Assembly: GCA_041675285.1 (NCBI GenBank)
Contig: JBAYTZ010000011.1
Span: 1-64,000 of the forward strand
Reading direction: 5' to 3'
Source of the DNA: Candidatus Delongbacteria bacterium
GTDB taxonomy: Bacteria > CAIWAD01
DNA: 64,000 bases
Part shown: positions 33,234 through 42,199 of the stretch, piece by piece
Layout: the number at the start of each line of letters is the position of its first letter
How positions within the stretch are numbered: position 1 is the stretch's first letter
The notes under the pieces: generated by a model
What the model was told of the DNA's origin: nothing
The model's database searches: none
The model's input: only the letters and a program-made list of their open reading frames with translations
Translations under genes and position numbers: made by a program

Positions 33234-35198
33234 TTACTTCACCAACAGGAGCTTGAGTTCGTCGGAGCGGCCCTCCGCCTCCAGCCGGGCGATGTAGAGT
33301 CCGCTGGCCAGGCCCGCGCCATCCAAGAGGGCCGTATGCCGGCCCGCCGCCTGCTGGCCGTCCACCAGCACGGCCACTTCCTGCCCGACCACGTTGTACA
33401 CGCTCAGGCGCAGGTTGGTGGCCCGACCCAGGCTGTACTCGATGCTCGTGGCAGGGTTGAAGGGATTGGGCACGGCGGCCGTCAGCTGGAAGTCCAGCGG
33501 CTGCTCCACCGGCCCCACGCCGTCCAGGTTGACGAAGTCGGCGTTGTCGCGCGGGGCGATCTTCCATGCGCCGAAGTTGTAGGTGATCATGCCGCGCAGG
33601 GCGTCCATCTGCGATCCGGCGTGCAGGGCCACGTCCCAGATCCCCAGGTTGTCCAGGATGATCTGATTGCCCTGACCGTCCTGCACCAGCCACTCGCCGA
33701 AGCCCACGCTGTCCACCACGGCGATGTCCGCCAATTCCACCAGCACGCTCTCCCAGCCCTCGGGCGCCGCCAGGATGGTGGCCAGGCTGACCTGGGCGAG
33801 GGACTCGACGTTGCCCGACGACTCCAGCGTGTAGGCGCTGATGTTGGAGAGCTCCGTCAAGCCGTTGTACTCGGTGATGGTCCCCGTGAGGGTGATCCGG
33901 TCCCCGCGCTCCAGCTGGGCCATGAAGACCGGGTGGCTGTTGTTGTTGTAGAGGTACATGGCGTGGTTGACGCCCACATCCTCGGCCAGGATGTAGTTGC
34001 GGTAGGTGTCCTCGGGCGTGAAGCCGAAGTCCGTGTAGCCGAAGGTGATGGTACCCGTCAGCGTGGCCTCGTGGCACTGGAAGTGGCTGGCGCCATCGGG
34101 ATAGGTCTCGCCCTGGACCTGGGCGCAGGTGGTGGGCGCGACGCCCGTCACGTAGATCTGCGGGAAGGCGGCGGCGTCGGGGCCTTCCGCCGGATGCCGG
34201 CTCACGTTGCCCTCGTCGTCCAGGGCGTGGTAGTAGACCTCCACCAGCGAGCCTTCGGGCTGGGCGGGCAGGTCGGACGTGAACAGCACGGGGTTGGAGA
34301 GGTCGCGCGTCAGCGGATACTCGGTCCAGGCGCCGCCGTTGACGCGGAAGTAGACGAAGGCCTCGTCGATGGCCGTGTCATCCGACAGGTTGGCCGTGAT
34401 GTGCACCAGGTCGCTGGGCGTGACACCGCAGGGGCCGATGGTCGTGCCGCTGATGATGGGCGGGCCCACGGCCAGGACCAGGTCCGCGATGTCGCGGGGC
34501 ATGACGTTGTACTGCCCGTAGACGTGGTAGATCACGCCCTTGATCAGCTCGAACGTGGAGCCCAGCGGCGGGCGCCCGTAGTCGCTGAGGCCCGCGGCGG
34601 CTGTGCGGATGATCGCCCGGTTGCCCTCGGGATCGGCCACGGTGAACTGGCGGTAGGAAGGCGGCGCGCTGATGTCCACCACCACGGCGTCGTGGATCTC
34701 CACCAGCATGCTCTCGTAGATCTCGCCTACGTGTTCGTTGTGCCGAACGCGGTCCAGGTACCACATGTCCACGAAGACCGGCTCCGGCAGCGCGTGCTCG
34801 TACCCCAGCACCTCCACGTAGACGGAGGGATCCAGCGGGATGAGTTCGGTCATGTTGGCCACGCCGTTGGCGTCGGTGGTGCGGTACTCGCTCACCACGC
34901 CCGTGATGCGCAGCAGGTCGCCCACGAAGACGTCGAACATGTCGGGGTCGGGGTGATAGACCAGCACGCCGCCGTACTCCACGCCCAGCGTGTCGATCAG
35001 GTAGAAGCTGGAGTGGCTGCCCGAATAGAAGTGTTCGGACGAGGAGAGCGCCACGCCCACCACCGTCACCGTGTCCCCGCAATGGCCCGAGCTGTCGGGG
35101 CCGAAGGCACCGGGCATCTGCAGCTGGCTGATGCTCAGCTCCTCGTAGGCGAACACCGAGCCCGCCAGCAACAGGAGCGCGAAAATCCAGGACTTCAT
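33234..35198 (-). CDS. Secreted OB-fold-like protein with T9SS type A/FlgD-like C-terminal domain
   Basis: A 654-residue exported protein. Signal peptide at 1-17 (MKSWIFALLLLAGSVFA). Two OB-fold-like regions, about 20-240 and 330-545, each with D-V-x-R-I-T-G-V/T-I-T-E-Y type strands (LLRITGVVSEYRTTDANG, RITLTGTITEYNGLTELSN), are separated by an Ig-like module (VYFRVNGGAWTEYPLTRD). The C-terminal 85 residues are a T9SS type A/FlgD-like domain: AVPNPFNPATSIEYSL, LRLSVYNVVGQEVAVL, SGLYIARLEA, ending LKLLLVK. This predicts sorting through a type IX-like system, matching the PorV-like protein in the same operon. AGGAGG seven bases before the ATG supports the start. Confidence 0.88.
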   Translation of the reverse strand: MKSWIFALLLLAGSVFAYEELSISQLQMPGAFGPDSSGHCGDTVTVVGVALSSSEHFYSGSHSSFYLIDTLGVEYGGVLVYHPDPDMFDVFVGDLLRITGVVSEYRTTDANGVANMTELIPLDPSVYVEVLGYEHALPEPVFVDMWYLDRVRHNEHVGEIYESMLVEIHDAVVVDISAPPSYRQFTVADPEGNRAIIRTAAAGLSDYGRPPLGSTFELIKGVIYHVYGQYNVMPRDIADLVLAVGPPIISGTTIGPCGVTPSDLVHITANLSDDTAIDEAFVYFRVNGGAWTEYPLTRDLSNPVLFTSDLPAQPEGSLVEVYYHALDDEGNVSRHPAEGPDAAAFPQIYVTGVAPTTCAQVQGETYPDGASHFQCHEATLTGTITFGYTDFGFTPEDTYRNYILAEDVGVNHAMYLYNNNSHPVFMAQLERGDRITLTGTITEYNGLTELSNISAYTLESSGNVESLAQVSLATILAAPEGWESVLVELADIAVVDSVGFGEWLVQDGQGNQIILDNLGIWDVALHAGSQMDALRGMITYNFGAWKIAPRDNADFVNLDGVGPVEQPLDFQLTAAVPNPFNPATSIEYSLGRATNLRLSVYNVVGQEVAVLVDGQQAAGRHTALLDGAGLASGLYIARLEAEGRSDELKLLLVK

Positions 35199-35274
35199 CT
35201 GGTCCTCCTTGGGATAGGCCGCTTCGGGCGGCTCTTTTGTTTCAGGGCAGGCGTCGACCGACAGGGTCGTCGCG

Positions 35275-37446
35275 CTATTTGATCACGGCGAACTTGCCGA
35301 TCTCAGTTTTTCCCGTGGCCTTGTCCTCCACCGAGAACAGGTAGAGGCCGGTGGCGATGGCCTGGTCGTGGCGGCTCACCAGGTCCCAGGCGTGCTCGCC
35401 GCCGCTGAACACGAAGGGCGCGTCCGCGCCGCTGGCGCCGTTCACCTGCTGGAGCACGTTGCGGATCAGCTCCACATCCTCACCCTGGTAGGTGGCGGCG
35501 TCATGTTCGAAGGAGTCCACGAAGTCCCCGGCCAGGGTGAAGATGCTCACCGTGCAGCGCGCCGGCAGGTGCGTGAACCAGAGCACGCGCTCGTAGGGAC
35601 CACTGCCGTCCCAGCTGGCGCGGCCGCGGTAGGGATTGGGATAGACGCCGGGCTTCAGGTCCACGCCGTCGCCGGGCAGGTCCGCCAGGCCGCCCGGAAA
35701 GACGAAGGACCAGTTCTCCTTGACGTCCGATTCCAGGCTGGGCAGGTTGTTCTCCGGCAGGCCGTGGTCGTAGGAGGAGACCGCCACCCAGTTGCCCTCG
35801 GGCCGTCCGCTGGGCAGGTTCTCCAGCCGGAAGGCGTAGTGGTACCAGCGCCCCTCCACCTCGACGGAATCCGCGTCCACGCCCAGCGCGTGGCGCACGC
35901 CGATGTCCGCCAGCCCCGTGTTGGGCCAGATCTCGTTCTCGATGTCGAACTGGGCCACCAGCGTGCGCGTGCCGCCGGCTCCCGGGGTGCGCAGGCTGCT
36001 GTAGATGCGGTAGCCCTCGAAGTCCGCCACGCCCAGGATCGGGTCCACGAAGTGCTCGGGATCATTGCGCCAGTAGAGGGTCATCTCCCGCTCGCCGGCC
36101 ACCACGGCCAGGGCCGGGCCGGGAGGCGGATTGGGCAGCAGGTAGCGGTCCAGCACGCCGTCGGCGTCCAGGTCCTCTTCCCCGTCCAGTTGGCCGTTGC
36201 GGTTCTTGTCCTCGCCGTCCCAGGCGATGCGCGCCCAGGTGGTGTTGGCCACCAGCGGCTGGGCCATGGTCTGCAGGTTCTTCAGGCCGCTCAGCGGATC
36301 GTCGGGGCTCACCGGGCTGGCCAGGAAGTCCCGGCTGCCGCAGGCGATGGCGAACACGGCGTTGCAGCTCTCCCCCGGCAACAGGTGGCCGAAGCTCCCG
36401 GCGCCGGCGAGCATCATCCAGCTGCCTGTGTTCTCCGTGCCGTAGGGAAAGCTGGCGTCGGCCAGATTCGCCCGCTCCTGCAGGGCCTGGAAGCGTTCGG
36501 CGTCGTTGGCCGGCGTGTTGAGCGGCCAGTCGGGGTTGCCCGAAGTGTTCCACTCCCAGCTGGTGGCCGCGGGCCGGATGGTGCGGGGGTCCGCCACGTG
36601 GGGGCCGGAGCCGCCCAGGAAGCGGCAGCCCAGGATGCTCTCGCTGTAGCCGTTGTCGCCGTCGGCGTCGTAGCCCACGGCCATCCAGATGCTGTCGCCC
36701 TGGGCCGGACTGGGCTCGTCGGTCAGCACCACGCCCGCCAGGTTGTCGTACCAGGACCAGCCGCCCCGGCCGGGCGCGTAGTAGTTGGTCAGGTTGAAGT
36801 TGCCTACCGCCTCGTCGATCCAGTAGCCCACGCGCAGGCTGTCGATGGTCCAGCCCGTCCCGGCGGGGTCCATCTCCCCGCTGATGTTGGTGATGGTCAG
36901 GTCGAGGATGACGAAGGCGTCGGCGTAGCTGTAGTTCCAGGCGTGGGTGTTCAGGTCCACGCGCAGGCCCAGCGGGTTGTGGTTGGTGATCTCCTCGCCC
37001 GTGGACGGCACCACACGGCTGGTGTCCGTGAAGCTGATCAGGAAGTCCTGGTGGCTGATGGCCTGACCGCTGAAGTACTCGCTGTCGGTGAAGGTCGAAC
37101 GGATCCGCACCGTGTCGCCCGTGGCCGTCGTGTTGTTCCACTCCCAGCCTTCGCCGCCGAAGGTGCCGTCCATCACCGAGGTGGAGACGCGGGCCTCCCC
37201 GTCCACTTTGCCGCCCACCCAAAGGCCGCCGTAGGAGAAGTGCTCCACCTGTTCGAAATCCAAGCTGGAGTACTGTTTGTAGAGGCAGGAGGGCTGGCCC
37301 TCGATGTTGTAGCCGTGGCCGATCACGCCGAAGTTGGTGATGGTCAGGCCCAACTCGCCCACGGACGTGTACTTGGTGTAGTCGTCCGCGCCGTGAATGA
37401 CCAGGGCGCAACCCAGGATGCCCAGTAGAGCGAGGCTTCTCTTCAT
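35275..37446 (-). CDS. Large secreted beta-rich protein, first gene of the surface operon
   Basis: A 723-residue exported protein; signal peptide at 1-19 (MKRSLALLGILGCALVIHGA). The body is rich in beta strands and aromatic residues (YGGLWVGGKVDGEARVSTSV, FVILDLTITNISGE, DVNLTNYYAPGRGGW-like). An EF-hand-like or dockerin-like acidic patch lies near residues 415-430 (DKNRNGQLDGEEDLDADGV), suggesting calcium. The last 100 residues (FTHLPARCTVSIFTLAGDFV ... GLYLFSVEDKATGKTEIGKF) resemble a T9SS-type tail. The start at 37446 matches the signal peptide; a frame open to 37593 is unsupported. Seventy-six bases, with a small hairpin, separate it from the next gene. Confidence 0.85.
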   Translation of the reverse strand: MKRSLALLGILGCALVIHGADDYTKYTSVGELGLTITNFGVIGHGYNIEGQPSCLYKQYSSLDFEQVEHFSYGGLWVGGKVDGEARVSTSVMDGTFGGEGWEWNNTTATGDTVRIRSTFTDSEYFSGQAISHQDFLISFTDTSRVVPSTGEEITNHNPLGLRVDLNTHAWNYSYADAFVILDLTITNISGEMDPAGTGWTIDSLRVGYWIDEAVGNFNLTNYYAPGRGGWSWYDNLAGVVLTDEPSPAQGDSIWMAVGYDADGDNGYSESILGCRFLGGSGPHVADPRTIRPAATSWEWNTSGNPDWPLNTPANDAERFQALQERANLADASFPYGTENTGSWMMLAGAGSFGHLLPGESCNAVFAIACGSRDFLASPVSPDDPLSGLKNLQTMAQPLVANTTWARIAWDGEDKNRNGQLDGEEDLDADGVLDRYLLPNPPPGPALAVVAGEREMTLYWRNDPEHFVDPILGVADFEGYRIYSSLRTPGAGGTRTLVAQFDIENEIWPNTGLADIGVRHALGVDADSVEVEGRWYHYAFRLENLPSGRPEGNWVAVSSYDHGLPENNLPSLESDVKENWSFVFPGGLADLPGDGVDLKPGVYPNPYRGRASWDGSGPYERVLWFTHLPARCTVSIFTLAGDFVDSFEHDAATYQGEDVELIRNVLQQVNGASGADAPFVFSGGEHAWDLVSRHDQAIATGLYLFSVEDKATGKTEIGKFAVIK

Positions 37447-37659
37447 GTGCGGCGTCAGTCCCCAAAGGGTGGAGCAGCGGCCCGGGCGACCCTCGTCCGG
37501 GGGGCGTGGCCTTCCACTTGTTAAAACAGGGTGCGAAAGGGTCATGAATGTAGCATGAGGAGTCCCGCGGAGCGAGGCGCCGGGTGGCGCCATTGGGGCT
37601 CCCAGCCGCGGAATCCGCCGCGCCGAACCCGACCGCTCCGCGCAGATCGGCGGTTCGGC

Positions 37660-38931
37660 TCAGCCCGGACCGGCCAACACCTGGCGGAAGCGTTCGGCCT
37701 TGAGCCGGCTCTCCGCCTCCTCGGCGGCTGGCCGGGAATCGCACGTGATCCCGCCGCCGGCCAGCAGGCGCAGCTGCCCGCCCTCCAGCAGAGCCGTCCG
37801 GATGGCCACGTTGAACAGGAAATCCCCGGTCGGCTCCACGCGCCCCAACGCCCCCAGGCAGGGTCCGCGGGGCGCAGATTCCAATTGGGTGATGCGCTCC
37901 ATGGCCCGCAGGCGCGGGCAGCCCGTGATGCTGCCGCTGGGAAAGGCGGCGCGGAAGATCTGCGCCAGCCCCTGGCCGGGCCGCAGCCGGCCGCGGATCC
38001 GCGCGCAGGTGTGGAGCAGGCTGGGCAGGGCCAGGATCGCGGGCCAGGGGCCCACCTGCACGCTGCCCGGCCGGCAGACCCGGCTCAGGTCGTTGCGCAG
38101 CAGGTCCACGATCATCGCCAGTTCGGCCCGATCCTTCTCCGAGGCCAGCAGCCAGGCGGCCGCCCGGCGCCGGGCCTCGCGCAGCGGACCCGCGGGCAGG
38201 GCGACGGTGCCCTTGATGGGCTGGGCCCGCAGGTGCTCGCCCTGACGTTCCAGAAACAGTTCGGGGGAATCGCAGACCAGGGCCCGCCCACGCTCCTCGA
38301 ACAAGGCCTGGTAGCCCGCAACCCCGGCGTCGCCAGCCCGCAGCCGGGCGAAGAGCCAGGGCGCGTCCCGCGTGGCCAGCGGCGCGTGGAAGGCCTGCAC
38401 GAGGTTGACCTGGTAACAGTCGCCGGCCTCGATCCAGCGCCGGATGCGCGCCACGCCCCGCCGGAACTCCGCCGGCGGGCGCTCGGCCTCCAGCCCGCGG
38501 CTCCGCGTCCGGGCCGGCGCGACGGGCGCCCTCCACTCCGCCGGCGGCAGGCCTGCCAGGGGCAGGTCCTCCTGCTCCTGGAAAAAGGTGAAGGCCAGCA
38601 GGGGCCAGCGGGACGGCGCCCCCGCGACGGCGGGGAAGTCCTCCAGCAAGTGGGCGTATTCGTAGGCCACCCAGCCCAGGCCCGGCAGGCCCAGGGCGCG
38701 GGCCCGTTCCTCCACCAGGTCCAGGGGATCCGCCGTCCTAAGCTTCCAACGGCCCTGGGCCCAGTGTCGCAGGCGGGGCGCCCCAGGCGGGCCGTCCAGC
38801 AGCACGCGCTCCAGGGGCCGGCAGGCGCGCCGGGCGAATCCGCCGAAGGGTCCCAGCCAGGCGCGCGGCAGGGGCGAAGCCAGGTGCCGGGCCCAGAGGG
38901 CGCCGAGCAGATCGGGCCGTGCGCGGGTCAT
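37660..38931 (-). CDS. pabB: Aminodeoxychorismate synthase component I
   Basis: Converts chorismate and ammonia to 4-amino-4-deoxychorismate for folate synthesis. The 423-residue chorismate-binding enzyme has the PIKGT motif (Lys near residue 240) that marks PabB rather than anthranilate synthase, followed by ELAMIVDLLRNDLSRVC, FPSGSITGCPRLRAM and GGGITCDS. The N-terminal region is shorter than in E. coli PabB (about 450). The start at 38931 follows the ddl stop by three bases. Neighbours ddl and folD make an operon of folate and wall genes. The glutaminase PabA is not in the window. No terminator was found in the 213 bases before the next gene. Confidence 0.92.
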   Translation of the reverse strand: MTRARPDLLGALWARHLASPLPRAWLGPFGGFARRACRPLERVLLDGPPGAPRLRHWAQGRWKLRTADPLDLVEERARALGLPGLGWVAYEYAHLLEDFPAVAGAPSRWPLLAFTFFQEQEDLPLAGLPPAEWRAPVAPARTRSRGLEAERPPAEFRRGVARIRRWIEAGDCYQVNLVQAFHAPLATRDAPWLFARLRAGDAGVAGYQALFEERGRALVCDSPELFLERQGEHLRAQPIKGTVALPAGPLREARRRAAAWLLASEKDRAELAMIVDLLRNDLSRVCRPGSVQVGPWPAILALPSLLHTCARIRGRLRPGQGLAQIFRAAFPSGSITGCPRLRAMERITQLESAPRGPCLGALGRVEPTGDFLFNVAIRTALLEGGQLRLLAGGGITCDSRPAAEEAESRLKAERFRQVLAGPG

Positions 38932-38934
38932 GGG

Positions 38935-39924
38935 CTAGCGCAGAGCCGCGGCGACCATGCGCGTCAGCAATTCGGGAAAGTCCCAGCCCCGTGCGGCGGC
39001 GGCCTTGGGTACCAGGCTCTTGTCCGTCATGCCCGGCGTGATGTTGATCTCCAGGCAGAAGGCCTCGCCCGCCGGATCGAGGCGCCAGTCCGTGCGCGTG
39101 GCGCCCCGGCAGCCCAGGCTGGCGTTGAGGCGCCGGGTCCAGTCCGCCAGCCGGGTGACCAGCCGGGGATCCAGCTCCGCCGGGCAGAGGTAGTCCGTGC
39201 CGCCCGAATACTTGCGCCGGTAGTCGTACCAGCCGCCGTCCCGGGGCCGGATCTCCACCGGGGGCAGGGCTTCGCCGTCCAGCCAGGCGACGGTGAGTTC
39301 CCGGCCGGGGATGTAGGCTTCCACCAACGCGTCGTCGCCCAGCTCGAACACCTGCTCCAGCGCCCGCTTCAGCTCCGCGCGCTCTTCGACGATGCTGACG
39401 CCCACGCTGGAACCCATCCGGTTGGGTTTCACCACCAGGACGCCTGCGGGCAGATCCGCCGGGTTTGCGCCCCGCGGCACCAGCCGGCCCGCCGCCACGG
39501 GAATCCCCAGGGCCGACAGCCAGAAGCGCGTGCGCTCCTTGTCCATGGCCAGGGCCGAGGCCAGGCTGGGGCTGGATGTCAGGGGAATCTCCAGCAGCTC
39601 GCAGAGCCCGGCCAGCCGGCCGTCCTCGCCGAAGCCGCCGTGCAGGCAGTTGAAGACCAGCTCCGGGGCCTCGGCGCGCAGGCTGGCCACCAGCGCGGCC
39701 ACGCGCGCGGCACCCAGCGAATTCAGATCCGGGCTCTCCTCCCCCGGACCCGCGCCGAAGGGGAAGTCCTCCAGCGCGTGCACGGCCCCAGGGAAGAGGG
39801 GATCCAGCAAGCGCAGGGGATGGCCCAATTCCGCCAGGGCCCGGGCACAGGCCCGGCCGCTGGCCAGAGAGACGTCGCGCTCGCCGGACTCGCCGCCCAG
39901 CAGCAGCAGGAGGCGCGGCTTCAT
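38935..39924 (-). CDS. ddl: D-alanine--D-alanine ligase
   Basis: ATP-dependent joining of two D-Ala for peptidoglycan; 329 residues, within the family range. ATP-grasp features: LLLGGESGERDVSLASG at the N-terminus, MDKERTRFWLSALGIPV, VVKPNRMGSSVGVS (ATP-binding lysine) and CLEINITPGMT near the metal site. Overlaps folD by four bases (ATGA) and is followed closely by pabB. Confidence 0.95.
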   Translation of the reverse strand: MKPRLLLLLGGESGERDVSLASGRACARALAELGHPLRLLDPLFPGAVHALEDFPFGAGPGEESPDLNSLGAARVAALVASLRAEAPELVFNCLHGGFGEDGRLAGLCELLEIPLTSSPSLASALAMDKERTRFWLSALGIPVAAGRLVPRGANPADLPAGVLVVKPNRMGSSVGVSIVEERAELKRALEQVFELGDDALVEAYIPGRELTVAWLDGEALPPVEIRPRDGGWYDYRRKYSGGTDYLCPAELDPRLVTRLADWTRRLNASLGCRGATRTDWRLDPAGEAFCLEINITPGMTDKSLVPKAAAARGWDFPELLTRMVAAALR

Positions 39925-40814
39925 CGCGGGCCCTCCAGCCGGCGCCGGGCGCTTTCCACGGTGTTCTTCAAGAGCATGGCGATGGTCATGGGACCCACGC
40001 CGCCCGGCACGGGCGTGATGGCCCGGCAGCGCGGCGCCACGGCGTCGAAATCCACGTCCCCCACCAGCCGGCTGCCCTTGGGCGCGGCGGGATCCTCGAT
40101 GCGGTTGATGCCCACGTCCACCACCACGGCCCCCTCTTTCACCATGTCCGCGCTGACGAAGCGCGCGCGGCCGATGGCCGCCACCAGGATGTCCGCGCGC
40201 CGGCAGTGCTCGGCCAGGTCCCGGCTGCGGCTGTGGCAGACCGTGACCGTGGCGTCGGCGCCCTCGCCCTTCTGCATCATCAGGCTGGCCAGCGGCTTGC
40301 CCACGATGTTGGAGCGCCCCAGCACCACCACGTGCGCGCCCGCCGTGGAAATGCCCGAGCGTCGCAGCAGCTCCACGATGCCCGCGGGCGTGGCCGGGGC
40401 GAAGGCTCCGGGCAGCCCGGCCAGCACGCGGCCGACGTTGATGGGATGGAAGCCGTCCACGTCCTTGTCCGGGCGGATGCGCTCCAACACCTCCTGCTCG
40501 TTCAAGTGGCTGGGCAGCGGCAGCTGCACGAGGATGCCGTCAAAGGCCGGATCGGCGTTGAGCAGGTCCACCAGCGCCAACAGGCGCTCGCGCGGGCAAT
40601 CGCCGGGCAGGCGGAAGACCTCGCTGTGCAGGCCGGCCACTTGGCAGGCCTTGTGCTTGCTGCGCACGTAGACCTGGCTGGCCGCGTCCTCGCCCACCAG
40701 CACGGCGGCCAGTCCCGGGGCCCGGCCGTGACGCTGCGACAGGGCGGCGGCCTCCAGGCCGACCTCGCCGCGCAACTCCTCCGCCAGGGCCTTGCCGTCG
40801 ATCAGGGTGATCAT
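39921..40814 (-). CDS. folD: Bifunctional methylenetetrahydrofolate dehydrogenase/cyclohydrolase
   Basis: Interconverts methylene-, methenyl- and 10-formyl-tetrahydrofolate. The 297-residue length is typical. Motifs: YVRSKHKACQVAG with the catalytic Lys, DGILVQLPLPSHLNEQEV, DKDVDGFHPINVGRL-like, VVLGRSNIVGKPLASLMM for NADP binding, and ITPVPGGVGPMTIAMLL at the C-terminus. Formyl-THF from this enzyme feeds Fmt, encoded at 59464-60423. First gene of folD-ddl-pabB; GAGAGAACC precedes the ATG. Confidence 0.96.
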   Translation of the reverse strand: MITLIDGKALAEELRGEVGLEAAALSQRHGRAPGLAAVLVGEDAASQVYVRSKHKACQVAGLHSEVFRLPGDCPRERLLALVDLLNADPAFDGILVQLPLPSHLNEQEVLERIRPDKDVDGFHPINVGRVLAGLPGAFAPATPAGIVELLRRSGISTAGAHVVVLGRSNIVGKPLASLMMQKGEGADATVTVCHSRSRDLAEHCRRADILVAAIGRARFVSADMVKEGAVVVDVGINRIEDPAAPKGSRLVGDVDFDAVAPRCRAITPVPGGVGPMTIAMLLKNTVESARRRLEGPR

Positions 40815-40845
40815 GGTTCTCTCCCGCTGCTTGTTGCCCGCAAGA

Positions 40846-41916
40846 TCATGAAGTCGACAGTGGAAGCCGAGTCCGCCCCAGCGCGCGCTCCCGGTACCCG
40901 CCCGCGTAGTGCAGGAAGACCGTCAGGTCGTAAAGGCGCTCGGGAAAGGGCAGGCCCAGCGCCTCCAGCCACACCAGCAGGCGCTGCAGGCCCAGGGCCC
41001 GGGCGAGGATCAGCGCGGGCAGCGGCCGCCCGCCCAGCCGCGCGGGCAGCAGTCGATCCAGCTGCAGCAGTCCCAGCAAGGCGGGATGGCGCTCCACCAG
41101 CAGGGCCAGCCCCTCCCGGCCCAGGCTCTCCAGATTTTGGCAGTGGCGGGCGAAGGAGCGCTCCTGGGCGTGCAAGGCGCGGGCCCGGCGGCAGTAGACC
41201 AGCCGGCCGCCGGCGGCCTCCAGCTTCAGGCCCATGTCGATGTCCTCGCCGCCCCAGCCGCGCAGGCGCTCGTCGAAGGGACCCGCGGCTTCCAGCAGGC
41301 TCCGGTGGACACAGGAGTTGCAGGTGTAGAAGTAGCGCGCCGGCATGGCCGCCTGCTCGCGGTACTTCCAGGGACCGCGGGTCTCCAGGTAGCGCTGGTA
41401 GCGTCGCAGGGCGGCCCGCCGCTCGGCCTCCGCGCCGGGCTCGCCCGCCAGCAGGGCCGCGCCGGGCTCCTCGTCGGGCCGGGCCTCGTAGACCATCTCG
41501 CCCACCGCCACCACCTCCGGATCCCTGGCGCAGTCGGCCAGAGCGCGCAGCCAGTCCGGGGCCACGCGCAGGTCGGCGTCCAGGAAGCAGAGCCAGCGGC
41601 CGGTGGCCACGGCCAGCGCCGCGTTGCGCGCTGCGCTGCGCCCGCGGTTCTCCGGCAGATCCACCACGCGCAGGGGCAGGGCGCTCCAGGCGCCGGCGGC
41701 CACGAGGGAGTCCAGCCCGCCCGCCAGGCCGGTGGCGCCGCCCGCGTCGCAGCGTCGGCCGCGCTCCAGCAGTTCGCGGCTGCCGTCGGTGGAGCCGTCC
41801 AGGGCCACCACCACCTCCCAGGATCCGGCGGGCGCCGTCAGGCGGCACAGGGAATCCAGACAGCGCGCCAGGCGCGGCCCGTCGTTGTAGGAGGGGATGA
41901 TGACGCTGTAGTCCAC
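40846..41916 (-). CDS. Family 2 glycosyltransferase
   Basis: A 356-residue GT-A glycosyltransferase, probably cytoplasmic face of the membrane. It starts VDYSVIIPSYNDGPRLARCL, has the DGSTDGSREL loop, LCFLDADLRVAPDWL (the DxD metal site) and FDERLRGWGGEDIDMGLKL (the ED acceptor-side motif). I chose the GTG at 41916 (AGGA upstream) because homology of this family begins at DYSVIIP; the frame is open to 42177 but includes a low-complexity region and the G-quadruplex-prone repeat. Likely part of a surface-polysaccharide cluster with the next two genes. Confidence 0.88.
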   Translation of the reverse strand: MDYSVIIPSYNDGPRLARCLDSLCRLTAPAGSWEVVVALDGSTDGSRELLERGRRCDAGGATGLAGGLDSLVAAGAWSALPLRVVDLPENRGRSAARNAALAVATGRWLCFLDADLRVAPDWLRALADCARDPEVVAVGEMVYEARPDEEPGAALLAGEPGAEAERRAALRRYQRYLETRGPWKYREQAAMPARYFYTCNSCVHRSLLEAAGPFDERLRGWGGEDIDMGLKLEAAGGRLVYCRRARALHAQERSFARHCQNLESLGREGLALLVERHPALLGLLQLDRLLPARLGGRPLPALILARALGLQRLLVWLEALGLPFPERLYDLTVFLHYAGGYRERALGRTRLPLSTS

Positions 41917-42037
41917 GGGCAGCGGTTCCTGAAGCGGGCGCTCGTCGGCAGGCCGGGCCCGGCGCGGATCGCCAGTTTCCCGGGCGGCGCAGGCGCGGAC
42001 GGCGCAGTTGTTCTGATTGCTGAAAATGGACAGTGGG

Positions 42038-42062
42038 CCCTCCCACCGCCCCCCACCCGCCC
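42038..42062 (-). repeat. G-quadruplex-prone repeat, copy 2
   Basis: Minus strand GGG-C-GGG-T-GGGGGG-CGGT-GGG-A-GGG, the same architecture as 26325-26349 with matching flanks. It lies in the 283-base gap 41917-42199 upstream of the family 2 glycosyltransferase; nothing else is recognised in that gap. Confidence 0.85.
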
Positions 42063-42199
42063 GGGGAACCTCGCCCCCGCCGGATTGATCCCCGTATCCC
42101 CCCGCCAACTGCCGGTCCCCCGCGCGACCGTCCACCCCGTCTGGCTTCTCGCCGGCTCGCCGGCGCCGCGGGCCCACCCTGTCCAGCCCTTGGGGCGCC

